This document shows, in pieces, positions 7,576-13,767 of a stretch of DNA of 13,767 nucleotides; the first letter of the stretch is position 1, and the number at the start of each line of letters is the position of its first letter. The stretch lies in the NCBI GenBank assembly GCA_031257455.1, contig JAIROQ010000069.1, positions 1 through 13,767 on the forward strand. Direction: 5' to 3'. Position numbers and translations under genes: made by a program. The notes beneath the pieces were generated by a model that did no database searches, had not been told where the DNA came from, and saw only the letters and a list, made by a program, of their open reading frames with translations. Source of the DNA: Prevotellaceae bacterium. Lineage in GTDB: Bacteria > Bacteroidota > Bacteroidia > Bacteroidales > UBA932.

Positions 7576-8367
7576 CTATTTCGTAGCCAGCAGTCCATCG
7601 ATGACGGCGCGGGTAAATCCGCCGTTTTCCATAGCATCAAGTCCTTTCAATGTTACGCCGCCGGGGGTGGTTACCTTGTCTATTTCCGTTTGGGGGCGGT
7701 TGCCGTTGGCTTCGAGTAATGCCAGTGCGCCCTCCATTGTTTTCATTACAATGCGCAGTGATTTCGGTTCGTCCAGTCCCAATGCCGTCCCGCCCTGCGT
7801 GGCCGCGTCAATATAGCGTAAGGCGTAGGCAATGCCGGCTGAGGAGAGGGCGGTACAGGCGGTCATTTCGCTTTCGTCCACATCGAAAATTTCGCCCAAA
7901 GCGGCAAAAAGCGTGCGTACCTGTTCGTCATGCGCCGCCGAAGTATTGCGCCGCGTGATGAATGACACGCTCCGGCCTAATGAAATAGCGGTATTGGGGA
8001 TGACCCGGAACAGTTCCACCGCGCCCAGCGTAGCGACCGAAAGGTATTCTTCCAGCCGGTCAAACGTAACGCCCGCCGCAATGGATACGACCGCCTGTTT
8101 TTTGCGGTCCAGTACGCCGGCAATTTCGCCCATTACTTTTTCCACCAGCCACGGCTTTACGGCTACGATAACCAAATCGGCGTCTCCTACGGCGCGGACA
8201 TTATCAGCGGTATAGTTGGCCGCAATGTTTTTACGGATGAATTTTTCCTCGAAATCCGGGTGGGGGTCAGACGCCGTAATATGGGCGGGCTTTACAATCC
8301 CTTTCCCGACCGTGCCTTCAAGGATAGCGCCCCCGATATTTCCTGCGCCGATAATAGTAATTTTCAT
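7576..8367 (-). CDS. proC: Pyrroline-5-carboxylate reductase
   Basis: ProC reduces 1-pyrroline-5-carboxylate to L-proline with NAD(P)H, the last step of proline synthesis, in the cytoplasm. The 263-residue length is normal. Visible are the Rossmann glycine motif GAGNIG (7-12), AVKPW (69-73), the RVIPNTA segment (121-127), TALSSAGIAY (172-181) and the C-terminal signature KVTTPGGVTLKGL (231-243) that forms the substrate site in the dimer. The start gives the expected N-terminal beta strand MKITIIGAG. The octamer array CACATCAT ends 5 bp beyond its stop codon. It is divergent from the C45-type hydrolase gene; no other proline gene is nearby. Confidence 0.96.
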   Translation of the reverse strand: MKITIIGAGNIGGAILEGTVGKGIVKPAHITASDPHPDFEEKFIRKNIAANYTADNVRAVGDADLVIVAVKPWLVEKVMGEIAGVLDRKKQAVVSIAAGVTFDRLEEYLSVATLGAVELFRVIPNTAISLGRSVSFITRRNTSAAHDEQVRTLFAALGEIFDVDESEMTACTALSSAGIAYALRYIDAATQGGTALGLDEPKSLRIVMKTMEGALALLEANGNRPQTEIDKVTTPGGVTLKGLDAMENGGFTRAVIDGLLATK

Positions 8368-8398
8368 AGTATTTAATGGATTGATTTTATTTCCGGCG

Positions 8399-8406
8399 CA
8401 AAGATA
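8399..8406 (-). promoter_or_regulatory. Promoter -7 element of proC
   Basis: Read on the minus strand, 8406-8399 gives TATCTTTG, a full match to TAnnTTTG, 31 bp upstream of the proC ATG. No TTTG is visible at the usual distance, so the -33 element is weak or absent. Confidence 0.5.
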
Positions 8407-8495
8407 ATGTTTTTTTCCGAAGTACTGCTGCGCCGGCGGCTACGTTTACAATTTTTTAATGCAGCATACACATCCGTAAATCCGAAAAAAAGTCC

Positions 8496-8503
8496 TACCT
8501 TTA
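8496..8503 (+). promoter_or_regulatory. Possible -7 element of the C45-type hydrolase gene
   Basis: TACCTTTA at 8496-8503 differs from TAnnTTTG only in the last base and lies 23 bp before the ATG at 8527. No upstream TTTG is found at the right spacing. It is the best candidate in the divergent 159-bp gap, but weak. Confidence 0.35.
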
Positions 8504-8526
8504 TGCATAATTTATTTACTTGAAAA

Positions 8527-9744
8527 ATGAAACCTGCCTTTATTATTACGTTATTGGTTGCCTGCGGATGGTTATGTCCGGCCATTGCCGGCTACGGGTG
8601 TACTTCGGCCATATTCACCGGGAAGGTTACCGCAGACGGGCGGCCGCTCCTCTGGAAACACCGCGATACAGACGATATGAATAACCGGATGGCTTTTTTC
8701 CATACCGGGAAATATGCGTTCCTCGCCCTGCTGAACAGTTCGGATACCGGCCGGACGGCTTGGACGGGCGCTAACAGCGCCGGCTTTTCCATTATGAACA
8801 CCGCTTCCTACAATCTCAAGGACGATGACATCGAAGAAATGGACAAGGAAGGCGAACTGATGTATAAAGCCCTGTCGGAATGCAGCACTTTGGCCGAGTT
8901 CGAGGCATTCCTCGACAGTTATCCGCGCCCGATGCGGGTGGAGGCGAACTTCGGCGTGATTGACGCGCAGGGCGGCGCAGCCTATTACGAAGTAAACAAT
9001 ACACAATGGGTGAAAGTGGATGCAAACGACCCGAAAATAGCCCCCAACGGTTTTTTGGCGTACACCAACTTTTCCTACACCGGCCGGTTTGGCGAAGGCA
9101 TGGGATATATCCGTTACCATACCGCGATGGAGATTATCCTGCCGCAGGCGTCCCTCCGGGATATTACGCCCCAGTGGATTTTCCGCCATCTGTCGCGTTC
9201 TTTCCGCCATTCGCTCATGGGCATTGACTTGCTGGACGACCGTTATGCGCCGGCGAATGCCTCAGGTTGGATATATGACCAGGATTTTATTCCGCGCAAA
9301 TCGTCTTCGGCGTCCTTGATTATACAAGGCGTAAAGCCGGGCGAAAACCCCGAAATGACTACCCTGTGGACGGTACTTGGATATCCGCCGGTAGGCGTAG
9401 CCGTGCCGATGTGGGTGAAAGCGGGCGGGCAGCAGGTCGAGATGTTGTGCCGAAGCGCTATTCCCAACCATGCCCGGCTGTGCGACCATGCCCTTGCACT
9501 CAAAAGCAAGGTATTTCCGCTGCTGCGCGCCAATGAAAAAAAATACTTTTACTTTCCCGCCCTGCACAATAAATCGGGTACAGGCCTCATGCAGCAGGTC
9601 GCACAGGTAGAAGCCGCCATCTTTGACTGCTATTATAACAGTATGGAAAAATGGCGGAACACCGGCATTGACCTGAAAGAATTAAAGAAACTCAACGCCG
9701 CTGCCGAAGAACTGCTGCAATCGGACTACCTTACTATACGGTAA
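8527..9744 (+). CDS. Exported Ntn-hydrolase, C45 / linear amide C-N hydrolase type
   Basis: This 405-residue protein looks like an N-terminal-nucleophile amidohydrolase related to acyl-CoA:6-aminopenicillanate acyltransferases, carcinine hydrolases and C69 dipeptidases. After a hydrophobic leader (residues 3-21) comes Y-G24-C25-T-S. C25 is the likely nucleophile, exposed by autocleavage of the Gly-Cys bond as in that family. It is followed by TADGRPLLWKHRDTD (35-49, conserved Arg-Asp), GANSAGFSIMNTAS (81-94), NFGVIDAQGGAAYYE (141-155) and NFSYTGR (181-187), all typical family landmarks. A linear amide or peptide is the expected substrate, in the periplasm or at the envelope; which one is not visible. 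An oddity is that LVAC (10-13) is also a perfect lipobox, so the protein might be a lipoprotein. An octamer repeat begins at its stop codon. Confidence 0.82.
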   Translation: MKPAFIITLLVACGWLCPAIAGYGCTSAIFTGKVTADGRPLLWKHRDTDDMNNRMAFFHTGKYAFLALLNSSDTGRTAWTGANSAGFSIMNTASYNLKDDDIEEMDKEGELMYKALSECSTLAEFEAFLDSYPRPMRVEANFGVIDAQGGAAYYEVNNTQWVKVDANDPKIAPNGFLAYTNFSYTGRFGEGMGYIRYHTAMEIILPQASLRDITPQWIFRHLSRSFRHSLMGIDLLDDRYAPANASGWIYDQDFIPRKSSSASLIIQGVKPGENPEMTTLWTVLGYPPVGVAVPMWVKAGGQQVEMLCRSAIPNHARLCDHALALKSKVFPLLRANEKKYFYFPALHNKSGTGLMQQVAQVEAAIFDCYYNSMEKWRNTGIDLKELKKLNAAAEELLQSDYLTIR

Positions 9745-9790
9745 GATTTAAAGATTTAAAGATTTAAAGATTTAAAGATTTAAAAATTTA
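9745..9790. repeat. Octamer tandem array GATTTAAA x5
   Basis: Five perfect copies of GATTTAAA fill 9745-9784, followed by a decayed AATTTA. The array begins on the base after the hydrolase stop codon and separates that gene from the ABC ATPase. It resembles the 7-8 bp arrays near alaS and proC in unit length and copy number but not in sequence. Confidence 0.9.
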
Positions 9791-9825
9791 ATGCGCCGGC
9801 ACGCTTAAATTCCTTAAAAAGCCAC

Positions 9826-10527
9826 ATGATACTTGTTGAGAATATAACCAAAAACTACGGTGCACAAAAGGCGCTGGACAGCGTAAGTTTTTCCGTGCAG
9901 CGCGGGGAAGTGCTGGGCTTATTGGGGCCTAACGGCGCAGGAAAATCCACGTTGATGAAAATTTTGACCGGCTACCTTGCGCCAACGGCGGGAAAAGCGG
10001 TAGTGAACGGGTTTGACCTGTCGCAACAAGCGCTGGCGGCACAGCGGACTATCGGTTACCTGCCGGAAAATAATCCCCTCTATCCCGATTTATACGTGCG
10101 GGAATACCTGCAATTCATGGGCGGCCTGCACAAGCTGGGGCGCAAGCTCCACAAGCGGATTGACGAAGTTATCGAAAGTGTCGGCATCACTGCCGAACAG
10201 CATAAAAAAATCGGGCAGCTGTCGAAAGGCTACCGCCAGCGGGTAGGACTGGCGCAGGTATTGCTGCATGAACCGCCGGTATTGATTTTAGACGAACCAA
10301 CCACCGGTTTGGACCCCAACCAAATTATTGAAATACGCCAATTGATTTCGGGATTGGGACGCGAACGAACCGTACTGTTTTCAACGCATATTATGCAGGA
10401 AGTCGAAGCCGTCTGCGACCGTATCATCATCATTCATCAAGGAAAATTAGTCACCGACATGCCGCTGTCCAAAGCCACCGGTAACGCTTCCATAGAAAAA
10501 TTATTCCGTGAATTAACGAAAAAATAA
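9826..10527 (+). CDS. ABC transporter ATP-binding protein, GldA-like
   Basis: This 233-residue protein is a complete ABC ATPase. It has Walker A GPNGAGKST (34-42), a Q-loop region with YLPENNPLY (78-86, glutamate in place of the usual glutamine), the signature LSKGYRQ (132-138), Walker B VLILDE (152-157), the D-loop GLDPNQ, and the switch histidine H188. The sequence around YLPENNPLYPDLYVREYL and GQLSKGYRQRVGLAQ closely follows the GldA group of Bacteroidota, where GldA with GldF and GldG forms an ABC exporter linked to gliding. Two things are off. The protein ends about 65 residues earlier than I recall for true GldA, and no permease gene is next to it. It is safer to call it GldA-like; the substrate is unknown. 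No clear promoter precedes it, only 81 bp with the GATTTAAA array. Confidence 0.88.
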   Translation: MILVENITKNYGAQKALDSVSFSVQRGEVLGLLGPNGAGKSTLMKILTGYLAPTAGKAVVNGFDLSQQALAAQRTIGYLPENNPLYPDLYVREYLQFMGGLHKLGRKLHKRIDEVIESVGITAEQHKKIGQLSKGYRQRVGLAQVLLHEPPVLILDEPTTGLDPNQIIEIRQLISGLGRERTVLFSTHIMQEVEAVCDRIIIIHQGKLVTDMPLSKATGNASIEKLFRELTKK

Positions 10528-10528
10528 T

Positions 10529-10536
10529 TATCTTTG
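10529..10536 (+). promoter_or_regulatory. Promoter -7 element upstream of the coiled-coil gene
   Basis: TATCTTTG at 10529-10536 matches TAnnTTTG and lies 26 bp before the ATG at 10563, right after the ABC ATPase stop. No TTTG is seen about 20 bp upstream. It would give the coiled-coil/hemW pair its own transcript. Confidence 0.5.
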
Positions 10537-10562
10537 CCCTTTAATAAAAAATGCAATAAAAT

Positions 10563-11468
10563 ATGGAAAATAATACCTCACCAAACCAACAGCCGGTAAA
10601 GAAAACACGGAAAGGATTAAAAATAATCACTGTTATATTGTCGCTTATAACAGTGTTGCTCGTGGCCGTATTGCTATATGTGCGCAACGAAACTATTAAA
10701 ATTGTAGCGGAATTGAATACGGAAAAAGACGAACTGGTAGTAAATCTTGAAAATTTACGCGGGGAATATAATGCGATGCAAAGCTCGAACGATACATTGA
10801 ACGCGCAACTGGAACTGGAAAAGCACAAAGTAGAGTTGATGATTGAAAAAATCAGGCGCACCGATGCAACCAACCGTGCGCGTATCCGCGAATATGAAAA
10901 AGAATTGGGTACATTGCGCGACATTATGCGTAACTACCTCCGGCAACTTGATTCATTGAACACCTTGAATATTCAACTGCGCGAAGAAACATCCACCGCA
11001 AAAGCCGAAGCGCAGCAATCGCGTGAAAAATACGAATCGCTGGTGCAGACAACCGATGATTTGGCGCAAAAAGTAGAACAGGGCGGCATACTGAAAGCCC
11101 GGGACGTGGTGATTACCGGTATCAACAAAAAAGGCAAAGACGTAACGAGGGCGCGCAGTACGGATAAATTAAAAACCTGTTTCACATTGCTTGAAAACAG
11201 CATTGCCGAACGCGGCGTCCGCACGGTATTTATTCGCGTGAAAGGCCCCGATGGTATCCTGATGACGCAATCCCAAAATAATTTATTCCCCGTAGGCGGC
11301 GAGCAATTAGTGTATTCGGATATGCGCGAAGTGGACTATCAGGGCAGCGATATAGAGATGTGCATTTTCTACGGCGGCAACAACGAACAGTTTGCCAAAG
11401 GCGCTTACACGGTAGAAATTTATTCGGGCGGCGGACTTATCGGCAGCGGACAGGCATTGCTAAAATAA
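10563..11468 (+). CDS. Membrane-anchored coiled-coil protein of unknown function
   Basis: I do not recognise a named family. The 301-residue protein has a short polar, basic N-terminus (KKTRKGLK at 13-20), one membrane helix at about 21-40 (rich in I, L and V), then a long charged helical stretch from about 45 to 175 with heptad-like spacing of L, I and V, likely a coiled coil. The last about 120 residues are beta-rich and globular, containing GPDGILM and ending with GGGLIGSGQALLK. The expected topology is N-terminus inside, coiled coil and C-terminal domain in the periplasm. The basic residues before the helix favour this. Its stop codon overlaps the hemW start by one base, so the two are translationally coupled. 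A structural or tethering role at the inner membrane is an inference only. Confidence 0.8.
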   Translation: MENNTSPNQQPVKKTRKGLKIITVILSLITVLLVAVLLYVRNETIKIVAELNTEKDELVVNLENLRGEYNAMQSSNDTLNAQLELEKHKVELMIEKIRRTDATNRARIREYEKELGTLRDIMRNYLRQLDSLNTLNIQLREETSTAKAEAQQSREKYESLVQTTDDLAQKVEQGGILKARDVVITGINKKGKDVTRARSTDKLKTCFTLLENSIAERGVRTVFIRVKGPDGILMTQSQNNLFPVGGEQLVYSDMREVDYQGSDIEMCIFYGGNNEQFAKGAYTVEIYSGGGLIGSGQALLK

Positions 11469-12589
11469 TGCTTTATATTCACATTCCATTTTGTAAACAA
11501 CTGTGCGCTTACTGTGATTTTCATTTCAGCGTATCGCTGGAACGCAAAGAACAGTTGGTGTACGCGCTGTTGTGCGAAATGGAAGAACGCAAAAATTATT
11601 TGCCCGCGCCGCTGTTTCCCGCTACCCTGTACGTTGGCGGCGGCACGCCCTCCACGCTCGCTCCCTCCGAGTTGCACGCATTGATAGAAAAAGCCCGCCG
11701 GCTTTTTACGCCGCCGGCCTTTTCGGAAATCACGGTGGAAATAAACCCCGATGACAGTACGCCGGAATATCTTGCACAATTGTACGACATGGGCGTAACC
11801 CGTCTAAGCATTGGCGTGCAATCATTCCAAGAGCGGCTATTGAAACAGTTGCGGCGCAGGCACTCGGCGCAACAAGCGATAGACTGCGTAAAAACGGCAC
11901 AGGCCGCCGGTTTCAAAAACATCACGATAGATTTAATGTACGGACTTCCGCAACAAACGCCGGAAGAATGGCGGCAAGATATTGCGCAAGCCTTGTCGCT
12001 CCATGTGCCGCACCTGTCCGCCTATCATTTGGGTATCGAGCCGAGAACGCTGTTCGGCAAACAATATGCAAAAGGAACGCTGTCCCTGCCCGAAGAAGAA
12101 ACCGGCATACAACAATTCTTATACCTGCACGACACATTGGAGAACGCGGGATACGTGCATTATGAAATTTCCAATTTTGCCCTTGACGGCTTCCGTGCGG
12201 AACACAATAGCGGCTACTGGAAAGGATTTTTCTATCTCGGCATCGGCCCCTCGGCGCATTCGTATAACGGGCAAAGCCGGCAATGGAACATAGCGAACAA
12301 CCGCCGCTACATGGAAGCAATAGAAAACAGGCAGCCGGCATTTGAAACGGAAACCCTGACCACCGAAATGCGCTTCAATGAATACCTCCTCCTTTCGCTG
12401 CGCACCGCCGAAGGCGCGGACTTGCAATACATGGCCATCACATTCGGCGAGCCGTTTTTGCAACATTGTTTGCAACAGGCGCAACATTATTTAGCGTCCG
12501 GCGATTTGGTGCATACCGGCAACCAACTGCAAATCCCGCCGCGCCGCTTCCTGCTTTCAGACGCCATCATCCGCGATTTGTTCCGCTGA
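11468..12589 (+). CDS. hemW: Radical SAM family heme chaperone HemW
   Basis: This 373-residue protein is HemW, a radical SAM protein once annotated as oxygen-independent coproporphyrinogen oxidase and now regarded as a heme-binding chaperone. MLYIHIPFC-KQLC-AYC gives the CxxxCxxC cluster ligands C9, C13 and C16. GGGTP (57-61), EINPDD, the RLSIGVQSFQ segment, YHLGIEPRT and the HNSGYW motif, which marks HemW rather than HemN, follow in order. The leader residues of HemN are lacking, also in favour of HemW. The ATG at 11468 is chosen because family members begin with the IHIPFC strand; the frame stays open 36 codons further upstream inside the coiled-coil gene, but that extension is unrelated sequence. 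It overlaps the upstream stop (TAATG). Confidence 0.94.
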   Translation: MLYIHIPFCKQLCAYCDFHFSVSLERKEQLVYALLCEMEERKNYLPAPLFPATLYVGGGTPSTLAPSELHALIEKARRLFTPPAFSEITVEINPDDSTPEYLAQLYDMGVTRLSIGVQSFQERLLKQLRRRHSAQQAIDCVKTAQAAGFKNITIDLMYGLPQQTPEEWRQDIAQALSLHVPHLSAYHLGIEPRTLFGKQYAKGTLSLPEEETGIQQFLYLHDTLENAGYVHYEISNFALDGFRAEHNSGYWKGFFYLGIGPSAHSYNGQSRQWNIANNRRYMEAIENRQPAFETETLTTEMRFNEYLLLSLRTAEGADLQYMAITFGEPFLQHCLQQAQHYLASGDLVHTGNQLQIPPRRFLLSDAIIRDLFR

Positions 12590-12604
12590 TGAATAAAAAT
12601 TGTT

Positions 12605-12612
12605 TACCTTTG
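12605..12612 (+). promoter_or_regulatory. Promoter -7 element of the VapBC-type pair
   Basis: TACCTTTG at 12605-12612 matches TAnnTTTG, 20 bp before the ATG at 12633. A TTTG occurs at 12577-12580, but with a 24-bp spacer, longer than the usual 19-21. The element sits just after the hemW stop, so the pair is probably transcribed on its own. Confidence 0.55.
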
Positions 12613-12632
12613 TAAAAAACCACTATTGATTT

Positions 12633-12791
12633 ATGGCAACAACAACGAAAAAAAGAACGCCCCAAAGCGCGTCCCGCAAGGTAGCGGCAAAAACAGAGAA
12701 ACCTAAAAAACTATCCAAATTAGGGCAATGGATGCGGGAACACCCCAAAGGGGACATGATTATTTACGACCAATCTGTACTCTATAATTAA
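12633..12791 (+). CDS. Small VapB-type antitoxin candidate
   Basis: A 52-residue reading frame precedes the PIN toxin with a 4-bp gap. The N-terminal half is strongly basic and rich in Thr, Lys and Arg (residues 1-27). The second half, from about LGQWMREHP (30-38), ends with DMIIYDQSVLYN, a hydrophobic tail of the kind antitoxins use to wrap their toxin. Placement directly upstream of a PIN gene, correct strand, tiny size and charge profile support a VapB role. No AbrB, MetJ or Phd fold is recognisable, so the DNA-binding class is open. The start is the only ATG with a promoter element at the right distance. Confidence in coding is high, in function moderate. Confidence 0.72.
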   Translation: MATTTKKRTPQSASRKVAAKTEKPKKLSKLGQWMREHPKGDMIIYDQSVLYN

Positions 12792-12795
12792 AGTT

Positions 12796-13209
12796 ATGCG
12801 TTACCTGATTGATACGAATATTCTTATCCGGCTGCGGACAGAAATATCCTTCATTTCAAAAGAGGTGCTGCAAATACTTGAAGACCTCGAAAACCGGATA
12901 TATATCAGTACCGTGAGTATTCAAGAAATTTTTATGCTTTTGCAAGCCGGTAAAATCCATGTTCCGGTGTGGAAACAGGCGCAGGATGTTTTTGAATTTA
13001 TTGAAACGAACGGGATAAGTATAAACTACGTCAAAAAGGAACACCTGCTTACCTTTGCCGGACTAATGCCGGTCAGCGGACATCACGACCCGTTTGACCG
13101 GATGATTATTGCCCAAGCCCTCACCGAAAAAATACCGCTCATCAGTAGCGATGCCAAGTTTACCGCCTATCGAAAACAAAAATTAGACTTTATTTTCAAC
13201 GAAAAATAA
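12796..13209 (+). CDS. PIN-domain ribonuclease toxin, VapC type
   Basis: This 137-residue protein is a PIN-domain endoribonuclease, as in type II VapBC toxin-antitoxin systems, where such toxins cut tRNA or rRNA. The four acidic metal ligands are all there: D6 (MRYLIDTN), E44 (SIQEIF), D98 (in HHDPFDRM, with D101 beside it) and D119 (ISSDAKF). Length is usual for VapC. The HHDPFDRMIIAQA segment is characteristic of the commonest bacterial PIN toxin subgroup. It starts 4 bp after the antitoxin candidate stop, so they form an operon. A strong separate promoter begins 3 bp past its stop codon. Nothing suggests inactivation. Target RNA unknown. Confidence 0.93.
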   Translation: MRYLIDTNILIRLRTEISFISKEVLQILEDLENRIYISTVSIQEIFMLLQAGKIHVPVWKQAQDVFEFIETNGISINYVKKEHLLTFAGLMPVSGHHDPFDRMIIAQALTEKIPLISSDAKFTAYRKQKLDFIFNEK

Positions 13210-13211
13210 AA

Positions 13212-13242
13212 TTTGCAGATAAAAAATATTGTAATATATTTG
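13212..13242 (+). promoter_or_regulatory. Strong Bacteroidota promoter downstream of the PIN toxin
   Basis: TTTG at 13212-13215 and TATATTTG at 13235-13242 are separated by 19 bp, a full match to the phylum consensus and the best in the window along with that at 978-1010. The expected start is near 13247-13250. No open reading frame follows, which points to a non-coding transcript. Confidence 0.7.
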
Positions 13243-13248
13243 TAGCGT

Positions 13249-13426
13249 TTAAGACGTTCTTTGAAATAAGATAATCGGTATGAAAACCGGTTTTTATTCT
13301 TTCGCTAAAACTTCGCACTTTTTGGTTCACATAGAATAACAACGTCAAGAGACGTGGATTGTTTTTATATGTGAACAGGTAGCGAAGACCTATAGCGAAA
13401 TAAAAGTAATTCACGTTTATTTTTTT
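13249..13426 (+). ncRNA. Candidate structured small RNA, 6S-like rod
   Basis: The transcript from the promoter at 13212-13242 would fold into one long imperfect hairpin. Paired segments are: ACGT 13254-13257 with 13413-13416; a side hairpin AATCGGT 13273-13279 with ACCGGTT 13286-13292; TTTCGCTA 13300-13307 with TAGCGAAA 13393-13400; CTTCGC 13311-13316 with GCGAAG 13382-13387; GTTCACATA 13325-13333 with TATGTGAAC 13368-13376; ACGTC 13342-13346 with GACGT 13351-13355 around an AAGA loop. A U-rich run (13416-13426) could end it. Length near 180 nt and rod shape resemble 6S RNA, which in this order is, as I recall, represented by the Bacteroidales-1 RNA family. The fold was found by eye, without a covariance search. 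Confidence 0.5.
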
Positions 13427-13452
13427 ATATACTACGGAGGCTGAAATAAACG
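13414..13452. repeat. 9-bp inverted repeat after the candidate RNA
   Basis: CGTTTATTT (13414-13422) and AAATAAACG (13444-13452) are perfect inverted repeats around a 21-bp loop. It competes with the base of the 6S-like rod for the same sequence. It might be part of a terminator or a simple AT-rich coincidence. Confidence 0.4.
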
Positions 13453-13500
13453 GAATAATTGGCAGCGGATAAAAAATCGTAGCACGGGGTTGTATTTTTA

Positions 13501-13530
13501 GATTACACGGATTTATACGGATTATGCGAA
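13501..13530. repeat. Degenerate 9-10 bp repeat (GATTacaCGGATT type)
   Basis: GATTACACG, GATTTATACG and GATTATGCG follow each other at 13501-13529. This is another short degenerate tandem repeat typical of gaps in this window. Between 13430 and 13767 I see no convincing complete gene. Confidence 0.5.
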
Positions 13531-13667
13531 TTATATAGCAGTAAAGATGTGTTTTGTACAAAGAAAAAGTTTGTGTTTGACAGATGCAAAACGCCTCCTG
13601 AACTGCAAAAAGAACGCGGCGGCATTAAATTTTTAAACCTTAAATTATAATAATCCCGAAATGTCCA

Positions 13668-13766
13668 TTAGCCGGATTGCTGGAATTGAACATGAATACG
13701 ATCACACAATTTAGCAATCCAGTTTCTGCGATTCATGTCTAAAGCCATTTTAACAATAATCCTGTC
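13668..13766 (-). CDS. Possible 3' end of a minus-strand reading frame running off the window
   Basis: Of the three minus-strand frames at the right edge only this one is open, giving 32 residues and a stop at 13668. The end reads ...MALDMNRRNWIAKLCDRIHV followed by QFQQSG. Composition is protein-like but the family is not recognised. Competing plus-strand frames such as an ATG at 13735 are equally open. It may be the end of a gene, the relic of an insertion element, or chance. Confidence 0.2.
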   Translation of the reverse strand, partial: DRIIVKMALDMNRRNWIAKLCDRIHVQFQQSG

Positions 13767-13767
13767 A

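Noticed and set aside
8572..9210. 212-codon minus-strand open frame opposite the C45-type hydrolase
   Set aside because: It is a shadow of a GC-rich coding region; the plus-strand frame has a leader, nucleophile and family motifs while this one has none.
11360..11467. Upstream extension of HemW by 36 codons
   Set aside because: The extension lies in the coding region of the coiled-coil gene, is rich in Arg and unlike any HemW N-terminus; the family begins with the IHIPFC strand found at 11468.
13249..13452. Long hairpin considered as a retron msr-msd RNA
   Set aside because: No reverse transcriptase is encoded in the window and the typical a1/a2 layout is not seen; a 6S-like RNA fits the promoter, length and rod better.
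13196..13561. 121-codon minus-strand open frame over the candidate RNA
   Set aside because: It is antisense to the end of vapC and the structured RNA region, rich in Tyr, Ile and Phe from AT-rich DNA, with no domain and a promoter pointing the other way.

Overview
The window reads as a chromosomal segment of a Bacteroidota bacterium, most likely order Bacteroidales. Three things support this. Several genes carry the phylum's promoter pattern (TTTG, about 20 bp, then TAnnTTTG) instead of the usual -35/-10. The GldA-type ATPase, the RsmA, AlaS and ProC homologues and the secreted EEP-fold hydrolase have a Bacteroidales flavour. The intergenic DNA is full of short 7-8 bp tandem repeats. I had no database search, so family names rest on motifs I can read.

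Layout, left to right. Positions 95-925 (-) encode rsmA (16S rRNA dimethyltransferase). It is divergent from an AT-rich two-gene cassette at 1035-1752 (+), a nucleotidyltransferase overlapping a HEPN protein (MNT-HEPN toxin-antitoxin type). On the minus strand follow a secreted endonuclease/exonuclease/phosphatase-fold protein (1823-2842), an AAA ATPase of the DUF4143 group (2881-4131) with a repeated AT-rich block upstream, and alaS (4256-6868). A 707-bp gene-free stretch (6869-7575) holds the strangest DNA in the window: a symmetric 188-bp nested palindrome, then a duplicated three-block module whose spacers and flanks are filled by different 7-8 bp tandem repeats, and a lone terminator-like hairpin. 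Next come proC (7576-8367, -) and, divergent from it, an exported Ntn-hydrolase of the C45/linear-amide type (8527-9744, +). A GldA-like ABC ATPase (9826-10527), a membrane-anchored coiled-coil protein (10563-11468) and hemW (11468-12589) follow on the plus strand; the last two share one base. A VapBC-type toxin-antitoxin pair (12633-13209) is followed by a strong Bacteroidota promoter driving what looks like a rod-shaped structured RNA of about 180 nt (13249-13426, possibly 6S-like). The last 340 bp hold a degenerate repeat and possibly the 3' end of another reading frame.

Housekeeping genes (rsmA, alaS, proC, hemW) form a conserved backbone into which small accessory modules (MNT-HEPN, DUF4143 ATPase, VapBC) have been set. 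No large operon or multi-gene pathway is visible. The most unusual signals are non-coding: the nested palindrome, the array of repeat arrays, and the candidate RNA after vapC.
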